From contig NC_052622.1 of assembly GCF_016545825.1 (NCBI RefSeq), positions 15,433,037 to 15,497,036 on the forward strand: a stretch of DNA of 64,000 bases, in the 5' to 3' direction. This document shows, one piece after another, positions 10,532 through 22,864 of the stretch (positions are counted from its first letter, which is position 1; every line of letters begins with the position of its first letter). This DNA comes from Eucalyptus grandis (taxonomy: Eukaryota > Streptophyta > Magnoliopsida > Myrtales > Myrtaceae). Made by a program: the position numbers and the translations under genes. The notes under the pieces are model-generated. The model made no database searches. It had not been told where the DNA came from and worked only from the letters and a program-made list of their open reading frames with translations.

Positions 10532-11560
10532 TAGCCCCATAATTCCTCACTAAATAACCCTGATCTCACGAAAAATTAAATAAATCTTACACAATATTTA
10601 CTTATCTACAAACACTCAAATTGTTGGATGTAATTTGCCGAAGAAAGACCCACGAGATTCAGTACCGTAAATGGTCTCGTCTGTTCGCTTCACTAAATGG
10701 TCTCATCTGTTCGGTTTTCGTTGAAGTTGAAGCCTGGATGTAGCTCTCTATGTTAACAAGTGCTATGGACCGGGATGAGATGTTTGTCTCACTGATCTCG
10801 TGCCTGTTTTGATGTCTTTGTCTAAGTCGACCCTTGAATCCCATCTTTCGATAGCTTCGTTTGTTCCTAGCCGGTCGCACATAACTTGTTGGACAAAATG
10901 CTTATGAAAACTGTGCAAGTTAGTTTCATTTCCTTTGGTAATCCAAGAGCATTAATTGATCCTCAAGTCATTCCCACGATCAAATGCTTGTCTACACCGC
11001 CATTTTGTTCACATTTCTTGCTTTGTGTCTGCAAACGGCAGACCGGAAGCAGTGGCCGGCGTCGGTCCAATGAAGACAGGTGTTTGATGGTAAAGTATAT
11101 CGTTCTTGGTTTGGGATGTGATAGATGAATATCGTCGCAGGATCTTTGATATTCTGGGTTCTGTGTTTTGCTTTATGAGTTCATCTTGGGGAAGGCTATA
11201 CAAAATTGGTGAAACAAGAAGAGAAAGAGGAGAGGAAGAACGACGTGATGGAGGGTTGTCTCAGCTTTAGAGATGTTAGGCAACGATTTAGAGTGACATT
11301 AGTGTAGCGGACTTGTCATGGGTGTCCAGAGTTAGGCTTAGTGTGGGCTTAGATTCGTTGGGATGGGTAGAGACTTCGCTCCTTGTTTTGCATGTTCTAG
11401 GGTTGCCTTCGTGATGCTTGCTGGAAATGAGCTCGATGGAGTGTACGGCTGGAATGTATATGATGATGGGTAGCCAGTGGTGAAGTCCATTTGTTTGCGG
11501 CTTGAGATGTTGGTGCGTTGATCTTAAACTGTGAGTCTCGAGGTTCATGAGTCAGTGAAC
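10532..11560. other. Gene-free stretch
   Basis: There are a few short open frames on both strands (10,659-10,880 minus, 10,886-11,128 plus, 11,288-11,548 minus) without recognisable domains, splice context or codon pattern. Nothing supportable was seen. Confidence 0.4.
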
Positions 11561-11639
11561 AAAATTTAATGAGCTCTCAGTCCACTAATTGAAAACAATG
11601 GATATGGTTCTGGAAATGTTTTTGTGGATGAGTTGAATG

Positions 11640-12660
11640 TGAGGAGAAAGTGAGCGAGAAACATAGAAAATTAGGGTATGGGCTCTAGAATGACAAATGG
11701 GTTTAACATGGACTTGGGTTTAATCCATCCTTCTTTGAAATAGGCTTTAGTATGGGTTTGGCATTGCTTTAGTGGAAGAGCAGGCTGGTCGTGAGTCTTC
11801 TTAATTTGGGCTTGGTTTAAGTTAAACGAACATGGGCATAACTTGGGAGTCTTCTCAAATCGGACTTAGGAAGGTTAGAATTGGAGTGGGTTTGACGAAG
11901 GACTCAATTGCGCCCTTTAGCCCATCTCGGTGAGGCCGGAATTCTACCTTTATTCGGACTAGGCTCAATGAGCCAGTCCGATTCACCATTTTCTGAATTA
12001 TTATAATTTAAAGAAATAAAAAAAAATCGAAGATATTTAAAAAAAATGAGAATGCTTGGAAATAAGTCTTCATTAATTTTTAAGTTTAGCATTAGATGTG
12101 GCTTGGTTTCACTTGATTAGTATACATGTAGCTTATCCCTAATGGAGTACCCTTTTGGTCGAAATTGAATATGACTTGGTTTTAGCTTATGGGGATCATA
12201 TCCTGGGACTTATAACATAGCCATGTATAGTCTTTGCCCAACTTGTATAGGGTTTCCTTTTTTTGCATTTACTCTAAAGTCATTTTAGTATATGAATGTT
12301 TACTTACCGCATCGTTTTTCAATAAATTGGTTGTTTGTCACTTCCTAGAATAGGTTAGGATTAATTTAACCATTGATGAAAACAAGCCCTACAAAAATAT
12401 TTGCATGATCATTTAGCAACTTTGATGCCCTTAGAACCATAATTGATAATCAAGATTGTGTGACCATTTAGATAATGATCTTTAAAGTAAGAGGTACCAC
12501 AATGGCGCTAATAAACATTAGTATAATCAAGTCATTGACCCTAGAATCTTTAGTTGCATAGGAATCAAGACAACACTCCCACACCTTGGAATGGCCGGTG
12601 ATGACTAGACCATCATGCCACGCTAGCGATTTCTGGCGAAAATTGGCTTGAATGACCACC
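11640..12660 (+). mobile_element. Probable Ty3/gypsy (Tat-like) LTR/leader remnant
   Basis: The stretch is rich in GGGCTTGG/GGGTTTAA runs and then AT-rich sequence. It ends in a box reading GTATAATCAAGTCATTGACC and then CTAGAATCTTTAGTTGCATAGG (12,521-12,562). Related boxes occur at 52,729-52,770 and 61,956-62,000 (plus strand) and at 48,361-48,393 (minus strand), each preceded by similar AT-rich and G/T-rich stretches. Such boxes are familiar from LTR ends of Tat-type gypsy elements. No gag or pol is present, so the assignment is tentative. Confidence 0.35.
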
Positions 12661-15240
12661 TTGGATTTTAACACAATGGTTTAGAATTAAATTGATAAAT
12701 TGGAAAGTTTAAGATTAAATCAACATTTGTATAATAGGTTTAGAACTGATTGGGTAAATTTTTCCCCTCAAGTGACATGCAATCTTAGATTTCCAACATT
12801 TGGGTGAATGTTTTGGAAAGTTATGACATCTAAGTGATTAATTGAAAATTATAGTATGAAGTGAACATTTTTTAGAAGTTATAGCATTTAAGCGATTGAG
12901 AAAAAAAAAGATTGGACTTAAGTAAGTGCCATGAGAATGGTATGATACTTGTGATGTTCTTATCTCTATATCATATATCGAAAGCCTTTGCATGGCGGTA
13001 GTGTTGTCCATGCAAAATGTACATGATTTTTGAAATGAAAGCTTTCTAATTGCCCCAATAAAACTTTAATTGGGAGCCACGCTCCTTGTTTTAGGGATGA
13101 TGTCTACTTGATAGGTTGCAAGTAACATCAAACACTTAAAAATATATACAAAATGTCCTGTGTGAGTGGGTCATGGTTGAAACCATTAAATAGAAATCAC
13201 AAGTAGGCAAAAAAGTTTGCAACTTTAGAAATCAATCAACTGCAAAATGAACAGTGACAAACATGACTTGTGTTTATAAAAAAAAGTTGTGTAGCTACCA
13301 GCTGATTGTGTAGCTTGTAAAAGCTCATTATTTTATCATTTTATTTTTGCTATACGTTCTATTTAAGTTGTTGATTACACATGTTCTCTCTCTTGCCATT
13401 GATATAGATATAATTACAGGTTTTAAAAATCAAAATCAATTTTGAAATATGTAATTTGTATGAGGTGATATATTGGTTCCTAGGGTGTATTGTGTCTGTA
13501 TAATCCTTTACCATCGAATTCAAATGCAATAAATCTGAGTCATTCAACAAATCTTATTGTGATTTTTTACCTTTTGATATAATGTTGAAGGCTCTAAACT
13601 TTATTTAGGCTCATCACGTGTAACATGATGAGAAAGTCCCTTCATCGTAATATTACAAGTATGTAAAATTTTTAATAGGGGCCAAACTTTATTTGGGCCC
13701 ATCATGTGTAATGTGATGAGAACTCATGACTCACGAGGAGGAGTTAGGCCAAAGACTGCAAAAGTAAGCCAAGAAACTATAGGTCAAAAGCAGAAAATAG
13801 GAAATGACGGTTTAAAATAATTGAGGACATGATAGCACGATAACTCATTCTAATTGGATCCTTGATTGTCACTACTTCAATGATTGAGTTTAATCTGATT
13901 ATACAATTGAATAGCTTTGAACTGACAATAACATAATTAGACCATTTGAAGGAAGGGGGGAGGGATGGAATTCAAAAGGAGGTGACAAAGTTAAAAAGGA
14001 CTTAATGATCAAGAAAAGTAGAAAAGGACTTCATGATCAAGGCTCTCCACATGATTAAGACAAATTGATTGAAAAAGGAGAAAAGTGGGACAAAGAAAGA
14101 TAAAGCTGATGTTTACTTTGTTGTTTCTGAGAATTTCTTATGTTCATACATGGATGAGTGTTTTAGGGGGTGAAGATTGGTTGACCAAAAACAAAGAGGA
14201 GACCCAAACTCATGAGTTGCACTACTTTTGAAATGTAAAATTCACACATAAATAAAAAGAAAAAAAATTACTTGGGAAGAAAGAGCTCCATTAGCCAAAG
14301 GACGAGAGCTTGCAAGGAGCATCCGCTTGTGCCTCATAAGAACCAATTGAAGAAAAGGTGAATTATACTTTAATTTATGTATCATTATCCATAAATTGTG
14401 AAAATTTTGAATATTTCGAGTTAAGAAAGAGTAAAAGTGCATCCAAACCAATATTTATATGAAGTAAAGAGCAAAAAGTAAGTGTCTATTTGAGTAATTT
14501 TAATTAAGCTACATGATCTTCATATGGACATTATAATTGTACATAGATTTAAATTGAAGGGGTTGATTAAGGGATTTTGATTTGCGTTGAGTAGCTTTTG
14601 GATATGTGAATACTAATGAAACATCTTTTGTTTTTTCATTTGTTTTGTCCATAAAGAGAATCAACATAGTTGCTGGAAATAAGAAACTCTAAATTTCCTC
14701 TTTCCCCCTTAATCATGGCTTTTTTCTGCACCACAAGGCCAAAAATCAGGGAGTCCCATTCTTTCTTAATCTCTGTTTGAAATGGTCTAAACTCAATATC
14801 CTGATTTCTCAAACTACAACCATATTCCCTCAAATTTAGGTGGAGAATCTCCAGCCGATGATGGTAGGATTGTAGGAGAGACCATGATGTTGACGGAGAA
14901 TGCAATAGAGAGAAAGCGAGAGAAGGAGGCAGGGAGGGAGGGATATGAATTTCAAGAGAATTAGGGGAGATGATTAGGGCATAGTCTGCCTCTAGAGAGG
15001 CTGAGGTAGGAGCATAGAGAGAGAGCATTGGCGACTCAGTGACAATTTTTTTTTTTTTCTTGTTCAAGGATGACTAGTGATTGAGTCTTATCGTTTGGCA
15101 TTATTTACTTATTATATCCAAATGGCACATACTAAACTGTTCAGAAAAGTAAAAGATATTACTTTGCAATATATCGTCAATCACAAAAAAAAGTAGAATA
15201 AAATATTTTTCATGAAACGCCCCATTCATGGAAAATGTTG
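12661..15240. other. Intergenic, no gene supported
   Basis: This is AT-rich. A small imperfect two-copy repeat (AACTTTATTT-GG-CCCATCA-TGTGTAA-GTGATGAGAA type) lies at 13,585-13,725. A minus-strand open frame of 143 residues at 14,636-15,067 starts with a lysine run encoded by a T tract. It shows no family motif, so I do not call it a gene. Confidence 0.45.
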
Positions 15241-15244
15241 TTCA

Positions 15245-15304
15245 ACTTTAAGAGGCATTGGCCTTGACTAAGGAGCTTCAAGAATGGCATTCCATCTATA
15301 AATA
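15245..15304 (+). promoter_or_regulatory. Core promoter of the first LRR-RLK copy
   Basis: A TATAAATA box lies at 15,297-15,304. Upstream, GGCATTGGCCTTGACTAAGG is conserved in the promoter of the second RLK copy (TGCATTGACCTTGATTGAGG near 26,244), about 40-50 bases before its weaker TATA (CTATAGATATC at 26,288). Because the first ATG in frame (15,304) overlaps the TATA box, translation must begin further downstream. Confidence 0.6.
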
Positions 15305-15380
15305 TGTCATCCATCTTGTTAAGGGTATGTCAACCTAAACCATCTTCTACCTCCCAAAAACCACCCATCCCCCCAAAATC

Positions 15381-18300
15381 ATGGCTTCTTCATCATTGTT
15401 GTTCATCTTGTCTCATTTACATGTCTTCTTCTTCTTCTTCTTCTCTCTCGCTCTTCTTGATCGGCACCACTTCATTTCATGAGGCAGGAGTTTCCACTGT
15501 CCACACGACCAAAAATAAGGATGAATTAGAGGCTCTCTTGAATTGGAAATACACTTTTGACAATCATAGCCAATCTCTCCTCTCTTCATGGCACGGCGAC
15601 AATCCTTGTCACTTTACCGGTGTTGCTTGCAACTACTACGGAGCCATCACCCATCTAAATCTTTCTAATGTTGGTTTGAGGGGAACTCTAGATGGCCTTG
15701 ACTTCTCACGCTTAATTGGTATGGTTAGCTTTGAACTTGCCAACAACTCGATCTATGGCTCCCTCCCCTCAAGTATTGGTAACCTTTCCAAACTCAACTA
15801 TCTTGCTCTTTGCTCTAATGAACTATATGGGGAAATTCCTCCAAGTATAGGTATGTTGGAGAGTCTTCATTATTTGTACCTTTATGCCAACAACTTGAGT
15901 GGACGTATTCCTACCTCTCTTGGAAAATTAGGCAATTTAATTGAACTAAGTGTTTCGCAAAATAACTTGTTTGGTTCCATTCCTAAATAGATTGTCAGGA
16001 TCCATTCCTATAAAAATCGGAGGGCTTGCTTCTCTCGATAAACTTGACCTATCATTCAACAATCTCACCGGCTCAATTCCTCATTCCATTGGAAATTTGT
16101 CAAGTTTATCTATTCTTCGCCTCTCCCAAAATAATTTGTCCGGTCCAATCCCTGCATCAATTGGAAGCTTAGCCAATTTAACTAAATTATTATTTAGTTT
16201 CAACATGTTCTCTGGTTCCTTGCCTCCTGAATTTAATAGGTTAACACATCTTACTCATTTAGATATGGGGAATAATAAACTAGAGGGGGAACTGCCAAAA
16301 GATGTATGCCTTGGGAGATCATTGCAAAATTTCACCGCCTTCAAAAATCATTTCACGGGTCCCATCCCAACAAGCTTAGAGAATTGTACCACATTAATCA
16401 GATTGAGGCTAGAAGAAAACCAACTTACTGGAAACATAACAGAAGCTTTTGGAATTCATCCGCATCTAAATTATGTGGACTTAAGCCATAATCATTTGAA
16501 TAGTGAACTTTCATGGAAATGGGACTGTTGTCCTAATTTGACAAGCTTAAAGATATCAAACAACAAAATTTCTGGTGAGATATCTAAAGTATTTGGAAGG
16601 ATGGTTCAATTACGGGTGCTAAAACTTTCTTCAAATTTTTTAAGTGGGGAGATTCCAAGGGAATTGGGAAATCTATCGATGTTGTTAGAACTTGATCTAA
16701 GCAACAACATTATCACAGGAAATGTCCCGATTGAGATTGGACTTTTATCTCATTTAGCACATCTAAACTTGGCATCAAACAATTTGAGCGGATTGATGCC
16801 AATGCAGTTAGGCTCGTGCAAAAACTTGTTGACCTTAAACTTGAGCAGAAATAAATTTTGGACAAGCATTCCTCCAGAGATTGGCAATGCACAATTCCTT
16901 GAGGTTCTTGACATAAGTCATAATTTGTTGACTGGAAACATACCGGGAGTACTTGGACATTTGAGAATGCTACAAGTTCTAAATATCTCCCACAACAACC
17001 TTTCTGGTTTTATTCCACATACTTTTGATGATATGTCAGCCTTAACTTCCATTAACTTATCCTACAATAACCTGGAAGGTCCTCTCCCAAATGTCAAAGC
17101 TTTCAATGAGGCTCCATTTGAGGCAATGCAGCATAACAAAGGGCTCTGTGGAAATGTTATTGGTCTACCGAAATGCAATTCTATCAAGAGTAAGAAACGC
17201 AATCCACATGTTGGAGTTGGAATTGCAATTATCCTCTTTCTCTTGTTGTTGGGAATTCTCCTCTCTTGCACCTTCATCATTCTTATAATCATCAATCATC
17301 ATCGAAGAATGATTATCCATAGAGAGAACAATGAAAGGGCAAATGATTTGGATTTCATGCATATTTTGAGTTATGATGGTAAAGTTTTCTATGATCGAAT
17401 CTCCGAGGCTACAGAAGGATTTGACTCGAAGTACTATGTGGGCGAAGGAGCATATGGAATTGTTTATAAAGCCAATATATCGGAAGGTCAAACATTTGCT
17501 ATAAAGCAAACCTCATCATCCCAAGACGATAGCGAGATTGTTGATTTGATACCATTTGAAAGGGAAATTCAAGCCTTAAGAAATCTACGCCATCGTAATA
17601 TAGTGAAATTTTATGGGTTTTGCTCTCATGTCCAACGCTATTTTTTGGTGTATGAGTACATGGAAAGAGGAAGCTTGAAAACAATTTTGAACGATAATGA
17701 AAGAGCAATAGAATTTCATTGGGACAAGAGGGTAAACGTGGTTCGAGGAGTCGCAGATGCTTTGTCCTATATGCATCACGAATGTTCACCTCCTTTGATT
17801 CATCGAGACTTGACCAGTAACAACGTTCTATTGGATTGCAATTATGAGGCTCGTGTTTCCGATTTTGGCACTGCAAGACTATTGAGGCCAGATTCATCAA
17901 ACTGGACTATTGTCACTGGCACCATAGGGTATATCGCTTCACAATTTTTCAATTTCAATGGCATTCAATGTCCCTTCTTTTGTTATTTGATTTTCTTATA
18001 GAAATACGTTTACACATTTAGAGCATTCAAGTTTGATGTTGATGAGAAAGCCTTCTGACTTTCCTAATAAGGAAGAATTGGCAAAAGAGGTAAAAAATTA
18101 TAATCGATCCATCTCATGGTTATGAAATTTGTGTTACCTAAATGACGCAAGCATCAAACGAGATCCTCTAAACGCCCCTAAAGCGTAAACTCCCATGGTC
18201 AAATCAGTGTTATAAGCATAGATTAAGTAGACATTTGTTCTTGTAACTGTTACCTCATGGGAAGCAATGTTGTCAATTTAAAAACAACTTATAATAAAGA

Positions 18301-18772
18301 TTATAAAAAAACCATGAATTCTACACTTGCAGAGCTGGCTTATTCTTCGATTCCTACTGAAAAGTGCGATGTATATAGCTTTGGAGTCGTCGCATTAGAA
18401 ACAATCATGGGAAAGCATCCAAAAGATCATGTCTTTGAGGAATGTTCATCATCCACCCAAACTGAATTGCCAACACTGTTGAAGGATGTGTTGGATCAAC
18501 GTCTCTCGCCTTATGGACTTTGTCTTCAAGATGCGCAAGATGTAGTCGCAATCGCCAAGCTAGCGTTCATGTGCTTGCAAGCCAATCCGCGGCTTCGACC
18601 GACTATGAGACAAGTCTCCCGTGAACTTCGCGTTCAAGCATCCCTACAAACGCCACTCCCTGCTATCACCTTAGAGCAACTCCGCCATCTCAATGTCAGA
18701 AATTTGGAGCATTCACAGGGTTTGGTAAGTTTTGAAGTTACTTTTTCATGTGCTATTGTGTTTAATTTTTAA
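15381..18772 (+). pseudogene. LRR receptor-like kinase (MIK2/At1g35710-type), broken copy 1
   Basis: The family is plasma-membrane receptor kinases that sense peptides and signal through a cytosolic kinase. The reading gives an N-terminal LRR cap (DELEALLNWKYTF, then SSWHGDNPCHFTGVAC), about 21 LRRs of 24 residues, one membrane helix (about 17,215-17,300), a kinase with GEGAYGIVYKA loop, AIK lysine, HRDLTSNN and DFG, and a second exon (18,333-18,772) with CDVYSFGVV. Three lesions are seen. (1) The best start, ATG 15,381 (MASSSLLFILSHLHV), is out of frame with the rest. (2) About 15 codons are missing in one LRR near 15,985, with a frame change. (3) The expected intron donor after GYIAP (near 17,942) reads AA in place of GT, so exon 1 runs into a stop at 18,001. 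It is probably non-functional, though decayed only recently. The pieces still read long. Confidence 0.85.
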
Positions 18773-18846
18773 TCCTGATGACGATCGGCTTTTAAATACT
18801 TTCTTAGTTCTCACTAATCCTAATTATGTGATTTACGATGTTCACT

Positions 18847-18950
18847 GCAGAGCTAGCCTCAACATTACATGAATACTGCAATGTTAAGTTTGGAATCGTG
18901 GCACCAAAAATAATTAGGGACGGCCTTCGGGGAGATCTATTTTCATGATT
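18847..18950 (+). pseudogene. Possible second remnant of the RLK exon 2 start
   Basis: An acceptor-like CACTGCAG is followed by a reading of ELASTLHEYCNVKFGIVAPK. This lines up with [23 protein letters not shown] of the true exon 2 at 18,333. It lies just after the broken RLK. It may be a decayed duplicate of exon 2. The similarity is short and could be partly chance. Confidence 0.4.
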
Positions 18951-18959
18951 ATTTCCAAC

Positions 18960-21900
18960 TTTCTGCAGAGCGATCAGCAAGTGAATTTGCAAAATGTATT
19001 AAATTGACATCTCTTGCCTCCTTTCAATAGAGATGCAAACAGCAGCTTCTATCGCTGGAAGAGATAATGATATCAGTAGCTTGTGCACTTATTTGATGTA
19101 TAGTGTCATAATTGAACTGTTAATTGGGCCATTCATCTTACTTTTTATTGATGTCCACTATTGTTCTAAAACTTTCGGTTGGTCCAATGAAATCCTAATA
19201 TATTTTGACATGTTTATTTTCATTCTTTCAGTGATTAATTTAAATGAAATTTGGCATGGACATCAATATAAGAAAGCTAATGTTTGATGGTTTCTCACTT
19301 GTCATTTTGACTTAAAATTGCAAAACTATAAATAATTGGTTTAAGATTGATTGTGCAATTCGTCCGTTCAGCCTTTTCCACTACTTGACATTATTAAAGT
19401 CGCTACTTTTAAAACTGTGAAGATGAGCAATAAAGATGAGAACAAATAGTTATTTCCTTCCCCTTGCTTATGTTTTCGAAAAACGTTAATTAATTTAAAG
19501 AAATTCTTTTTTGGCCAAACAATTTGAAAAACTAATTTGAAAATGCCTTCTTTACATGTCCAATCCCTCCACAAATTTATGTATCTACAATTACTTTGGG
19601 GATTAATGATTTCAAGATCACTATGTTCGCTTCACATGAGAAGAGGATAGGGAAGTTTTTTTAGTACTTTCGCATAATAGCTCAACAAATTAATCTCCAT
19701 AAATAGCATTGCTCATTGCTGACTATTGGCTCTTGCTTAGGGGATTTCATCTCTTTTTCTTCAGCGCAATGTGCTTATAACCGACATATCAATAAACCAA
19801 AATAGTAAGGACCGGACCGATAAATCTTGCTACATCAGCCTTTAAAGTTATCATCTTGATAACGAAATTATTTTTGCTAGGATGTTATATATACTGAGGA
19901 AATTATTATGACAACTAGCAAGTAGTGATGACTCTAGGCCGTCACTTTATGTGTCGGGCCGAGTGCAGCACGAGAAATCCCACGCACGGGCCTGCTTGCC
20001 CATGACAATGCCGGGCTGTGGCAGCTCACATGTCAGGCCCGGTCACGTTACGCCTGCTTTTCAATTTCTTTTTCAATTTTCTAAAACTAATTGAAAATTC
20101 AATAAAAAAAAAAAATGTCAGTAAAATGAATTATTCCTGCTTCATGGTTTTTTCGTTAAGGGATTGTTGGATAATTGGAAAAAACGAAATACATGACATA
20201 GTACAAAAGACTCAGACTTAAACCAATAAATCTCATTATTAAATCAAAAAACACCATACAATTTGCGCCTATTGAAGTAAAAATACATAAGAATCAGACT
20301 TAGATAAATACAATCTCATAAACAAAATTACAGCCTAATAATTAAAAGCACCATGCTAAGCAGACTGATAAAAACACATTTATTTCATCACTAGAATACA
20401 AACAAATACACTTTTATAACATTTAATACAGAAAACAACAAAAAAAAAAATAAATACAAATCTCAATGGCCCGTTTGAAGAGAGGTGGCGGAGCTCCCCT
20501 TGGGTTGACCATTTCAGCAAAATATATATCTTGATGCCTTTTCAAATGGCCTATCCCACCATTAGGTTTCAAAGATCATTTCACAGCACTTACCATACAG
20601 ATGACCTTGTTCTCATCATTGGGGAGGTCCACGATGTTGAACATATTCCATAAGTTCGATCCTCATTAATAAAATTTAAAAAAAAAAAAAAAAAAGCTAT
20701 TTGGAGCTGGTGAGCCATCTTAAAAATGGGTTAGGTACTATCGTTGATTTAGGTCAATTGCAAATTCCAAGCCTCGAAGGCCATTTTTTGAGAAGTAAGG
20801 AGAAGTGCATGGTCGTGAAATTAAGAGGAGGGGCTGAGTTTTGTAGAAGTTAATTTCTCTCACTTTCTTATTTTGAATGTGACCGTTCGGCTACATGTGT
20901 TTTATTCTTGAAGTGGCCGCACATCGCACTATTAGAAAGAATGGGCCATACATGGGCTGGGCCATGAGGCCCAACTACCCGAGTCATCTCAGCGCGCCCA
21001 GGTTAGAGCCTGGGATAACTACCCTTTCTCCAAGCTCAGGTCGACAGTATCACCATTGGATCACACTCGACGGTCCAGAAAACAAGAAAGATAACAGTAT
21101 ATCACTCTCTCTCTCTGTGTAGTAGACGATCCGAAGCACAAGCCCTCGCATCATCGTCATCATTTTAGACATGTGCTGTTCTGTTTAGGGTACTGTCCTG
21201 CAAGAGCAAGTCAGCGGTTCATGCCGTTTCAGCATTGGTGGCGGCTTATATACCCACTGCAGTGTATGCGTTTGTGCACTGATGAGTGTGAGCAAGTGTT
21301 TCAAAGCAATTGAAAGCAAATTTTTAGTGTTTATAATAATGAGAAGCTGAAGCGAATTGTTACCTCTTGATTCCTTCGTGCTTCTCGAGTGAAATGCAGC
21401 TTGGTTCATGAATAACATATTGCATAATTCTGATGAAGTGACGCAACAAGCAGAGTCCTAACTGAAGAACTCTTTTGCCATACAGAGTAAAGTTATGCAT
21501 AATTAAGAACAATTGATGCGTGAGCAAGTATTTGAAGATCTCAATTAGGACAATCGAACCCGCTGATTCTACTAGCCCTTCCATCTTCTACATCAATCGC
21601 AAGTTAGTTATGTCAGCCTCGCTACTAACTAATTCCCCTATATTGACAAGATTCAACCCATCCTGCAGTTTGTCTTGAACCCAATAGGAAAAAGATATAA
21701 ACAAGAACAGTATAGTTACAAGAGACACATCCCGGAGGGTACTGGCTGCTACCAACAGTGACAGGAGCTCTCCTCCACTCGATGTCTCTCACACTTTTAA
21801 CAATGTCTTTGATATTTTTCGATAGGTGGTCCGAATGCTTTTCCATATCCCACAAAACCATTTCAAGCTACTCCTGATAAGCAGCGGATCTCTTCCGCTC

Positions 21901-22380
21901 ACCCTGCTGCTGCAGTCAACTCATGGATTTTAGCTTCTTCCTCATCCTGAAAAGTCGCAGTAAATCAAATAGTGTAGGAAAGATTCAGGCCAATCAGTAA
22001 ACCAACAAAAAATGCACCGCCACATCAGAATGCAAATCCCAGGCACGGCATTAAGTATTTTATCGGAAAAGATGAAACCTCAGCTGATTTAAAATTCCAG
22101 AATATCTCTATCATCCAAAACAACAGCAAGCCCCACATGTTAGGTAGTCGAAAGAAAGGACCAAGCCACCGCGATGATTTTTAAACAAGGAACATAATTT
22201 ATACTAGTTTATCATCGTAATGGAACTCATTTACTTGTCAAAATAAATCAGAATCATGCTGTCAAGGCCCAAGGGTTCTGAGACAACCAATACCTCAGTG
22301 ACCAAGTCTCCCGCCGCTCCTGCTTATTAGTTATCACTCCATATCAATATATGGCTGCTCCCAAGGTAATCCCTTCCGTG
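18960..22380. other. Intergenic, mostly no gene
   Basis: Bases 19,022-19,090 might form a last small exon of RLK copy 1 (acceptor TTTCAATAG, then a reading that includes MQTAASIAGRDND), but this is unproven. The rest has A/T tracts and simple repeats. Nothing else is supportable except the exon-like fragments listed at 21,760-22,480. Confidence 0.4.
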
Positions 22381-22480
22381 CTATCTTCTTTTAAATGTAC
22401 TCAATTTCCTGGCGCAATGTGTTTTTGCGATGCCTAACAAAAGAAGTAAAGTCAAGCACTTGTTGGCCTAAAAGAAAATA
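21760..22480 (-). pseudogene. Exon-like fragments of an unrecognised coiled-coil gene
   Basis: On the minus strand two pieces look protein-like. One near 22,480-22,340 reads RHRKNTLRQEIEYI, stop, KKIARKGLPWEQPYIDMEW. The other, 21,960-21,740, follows an acceptor-like TTTTCAG and reads DEEEAKIHELTAA. After a frame change it continues to MEKHSDHLSKNIKDIVKSV and RDIEWRRAPVTVGS. Charged heptad-like spacing suggests a coiled coil. Stops and frame changes point to decay. I do not recognise the family. Confidence 0.35.
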
Positions 22481-22864
22481 GGAAATGATAGCACTTAGAT
22501 TTGAGAACATTATTTATAGCACAAAGACCCGTTACCATTGGATTCACAATTGTCATTCCTTTTAATTTTTGAGTTCACTTGGACTTGATTGTCCAAAACC
22601 AACGTCGACTCAACTCAATAAGAATGCAAATTTAATTGAAGCTCGAGCTCACATTCTGAAAATACTATAAATTAGAGGAATAGTATTATTTATCTATTCC
22701 TCATATCAACAAATGTGAAGTTGAGAAATGATCTTGTTTATTTTTTTGTAACGTGGTTAACGTGCTAAAAGCATTTTGGTTGTATCAACATCTATTCGGA
22801 TGGAAAAATGAATATTATACTAGATATTAGAAAGCTTCAAGCAATATTTTATGGCATCTTTTAA

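Noticed and set aside
14636..15067. Minus-strand open frame of 143 residues
   Set aside because: It starts with a lysine run coded by a T tract, has no motif and no splice context, and lies in the intergenic region upstream of the RLK.
15304..15380. ATG at 15,304 as the RLK start
   Set aside because: It overlaps the TATA box, so it would lie upstream of the expected transcription start.
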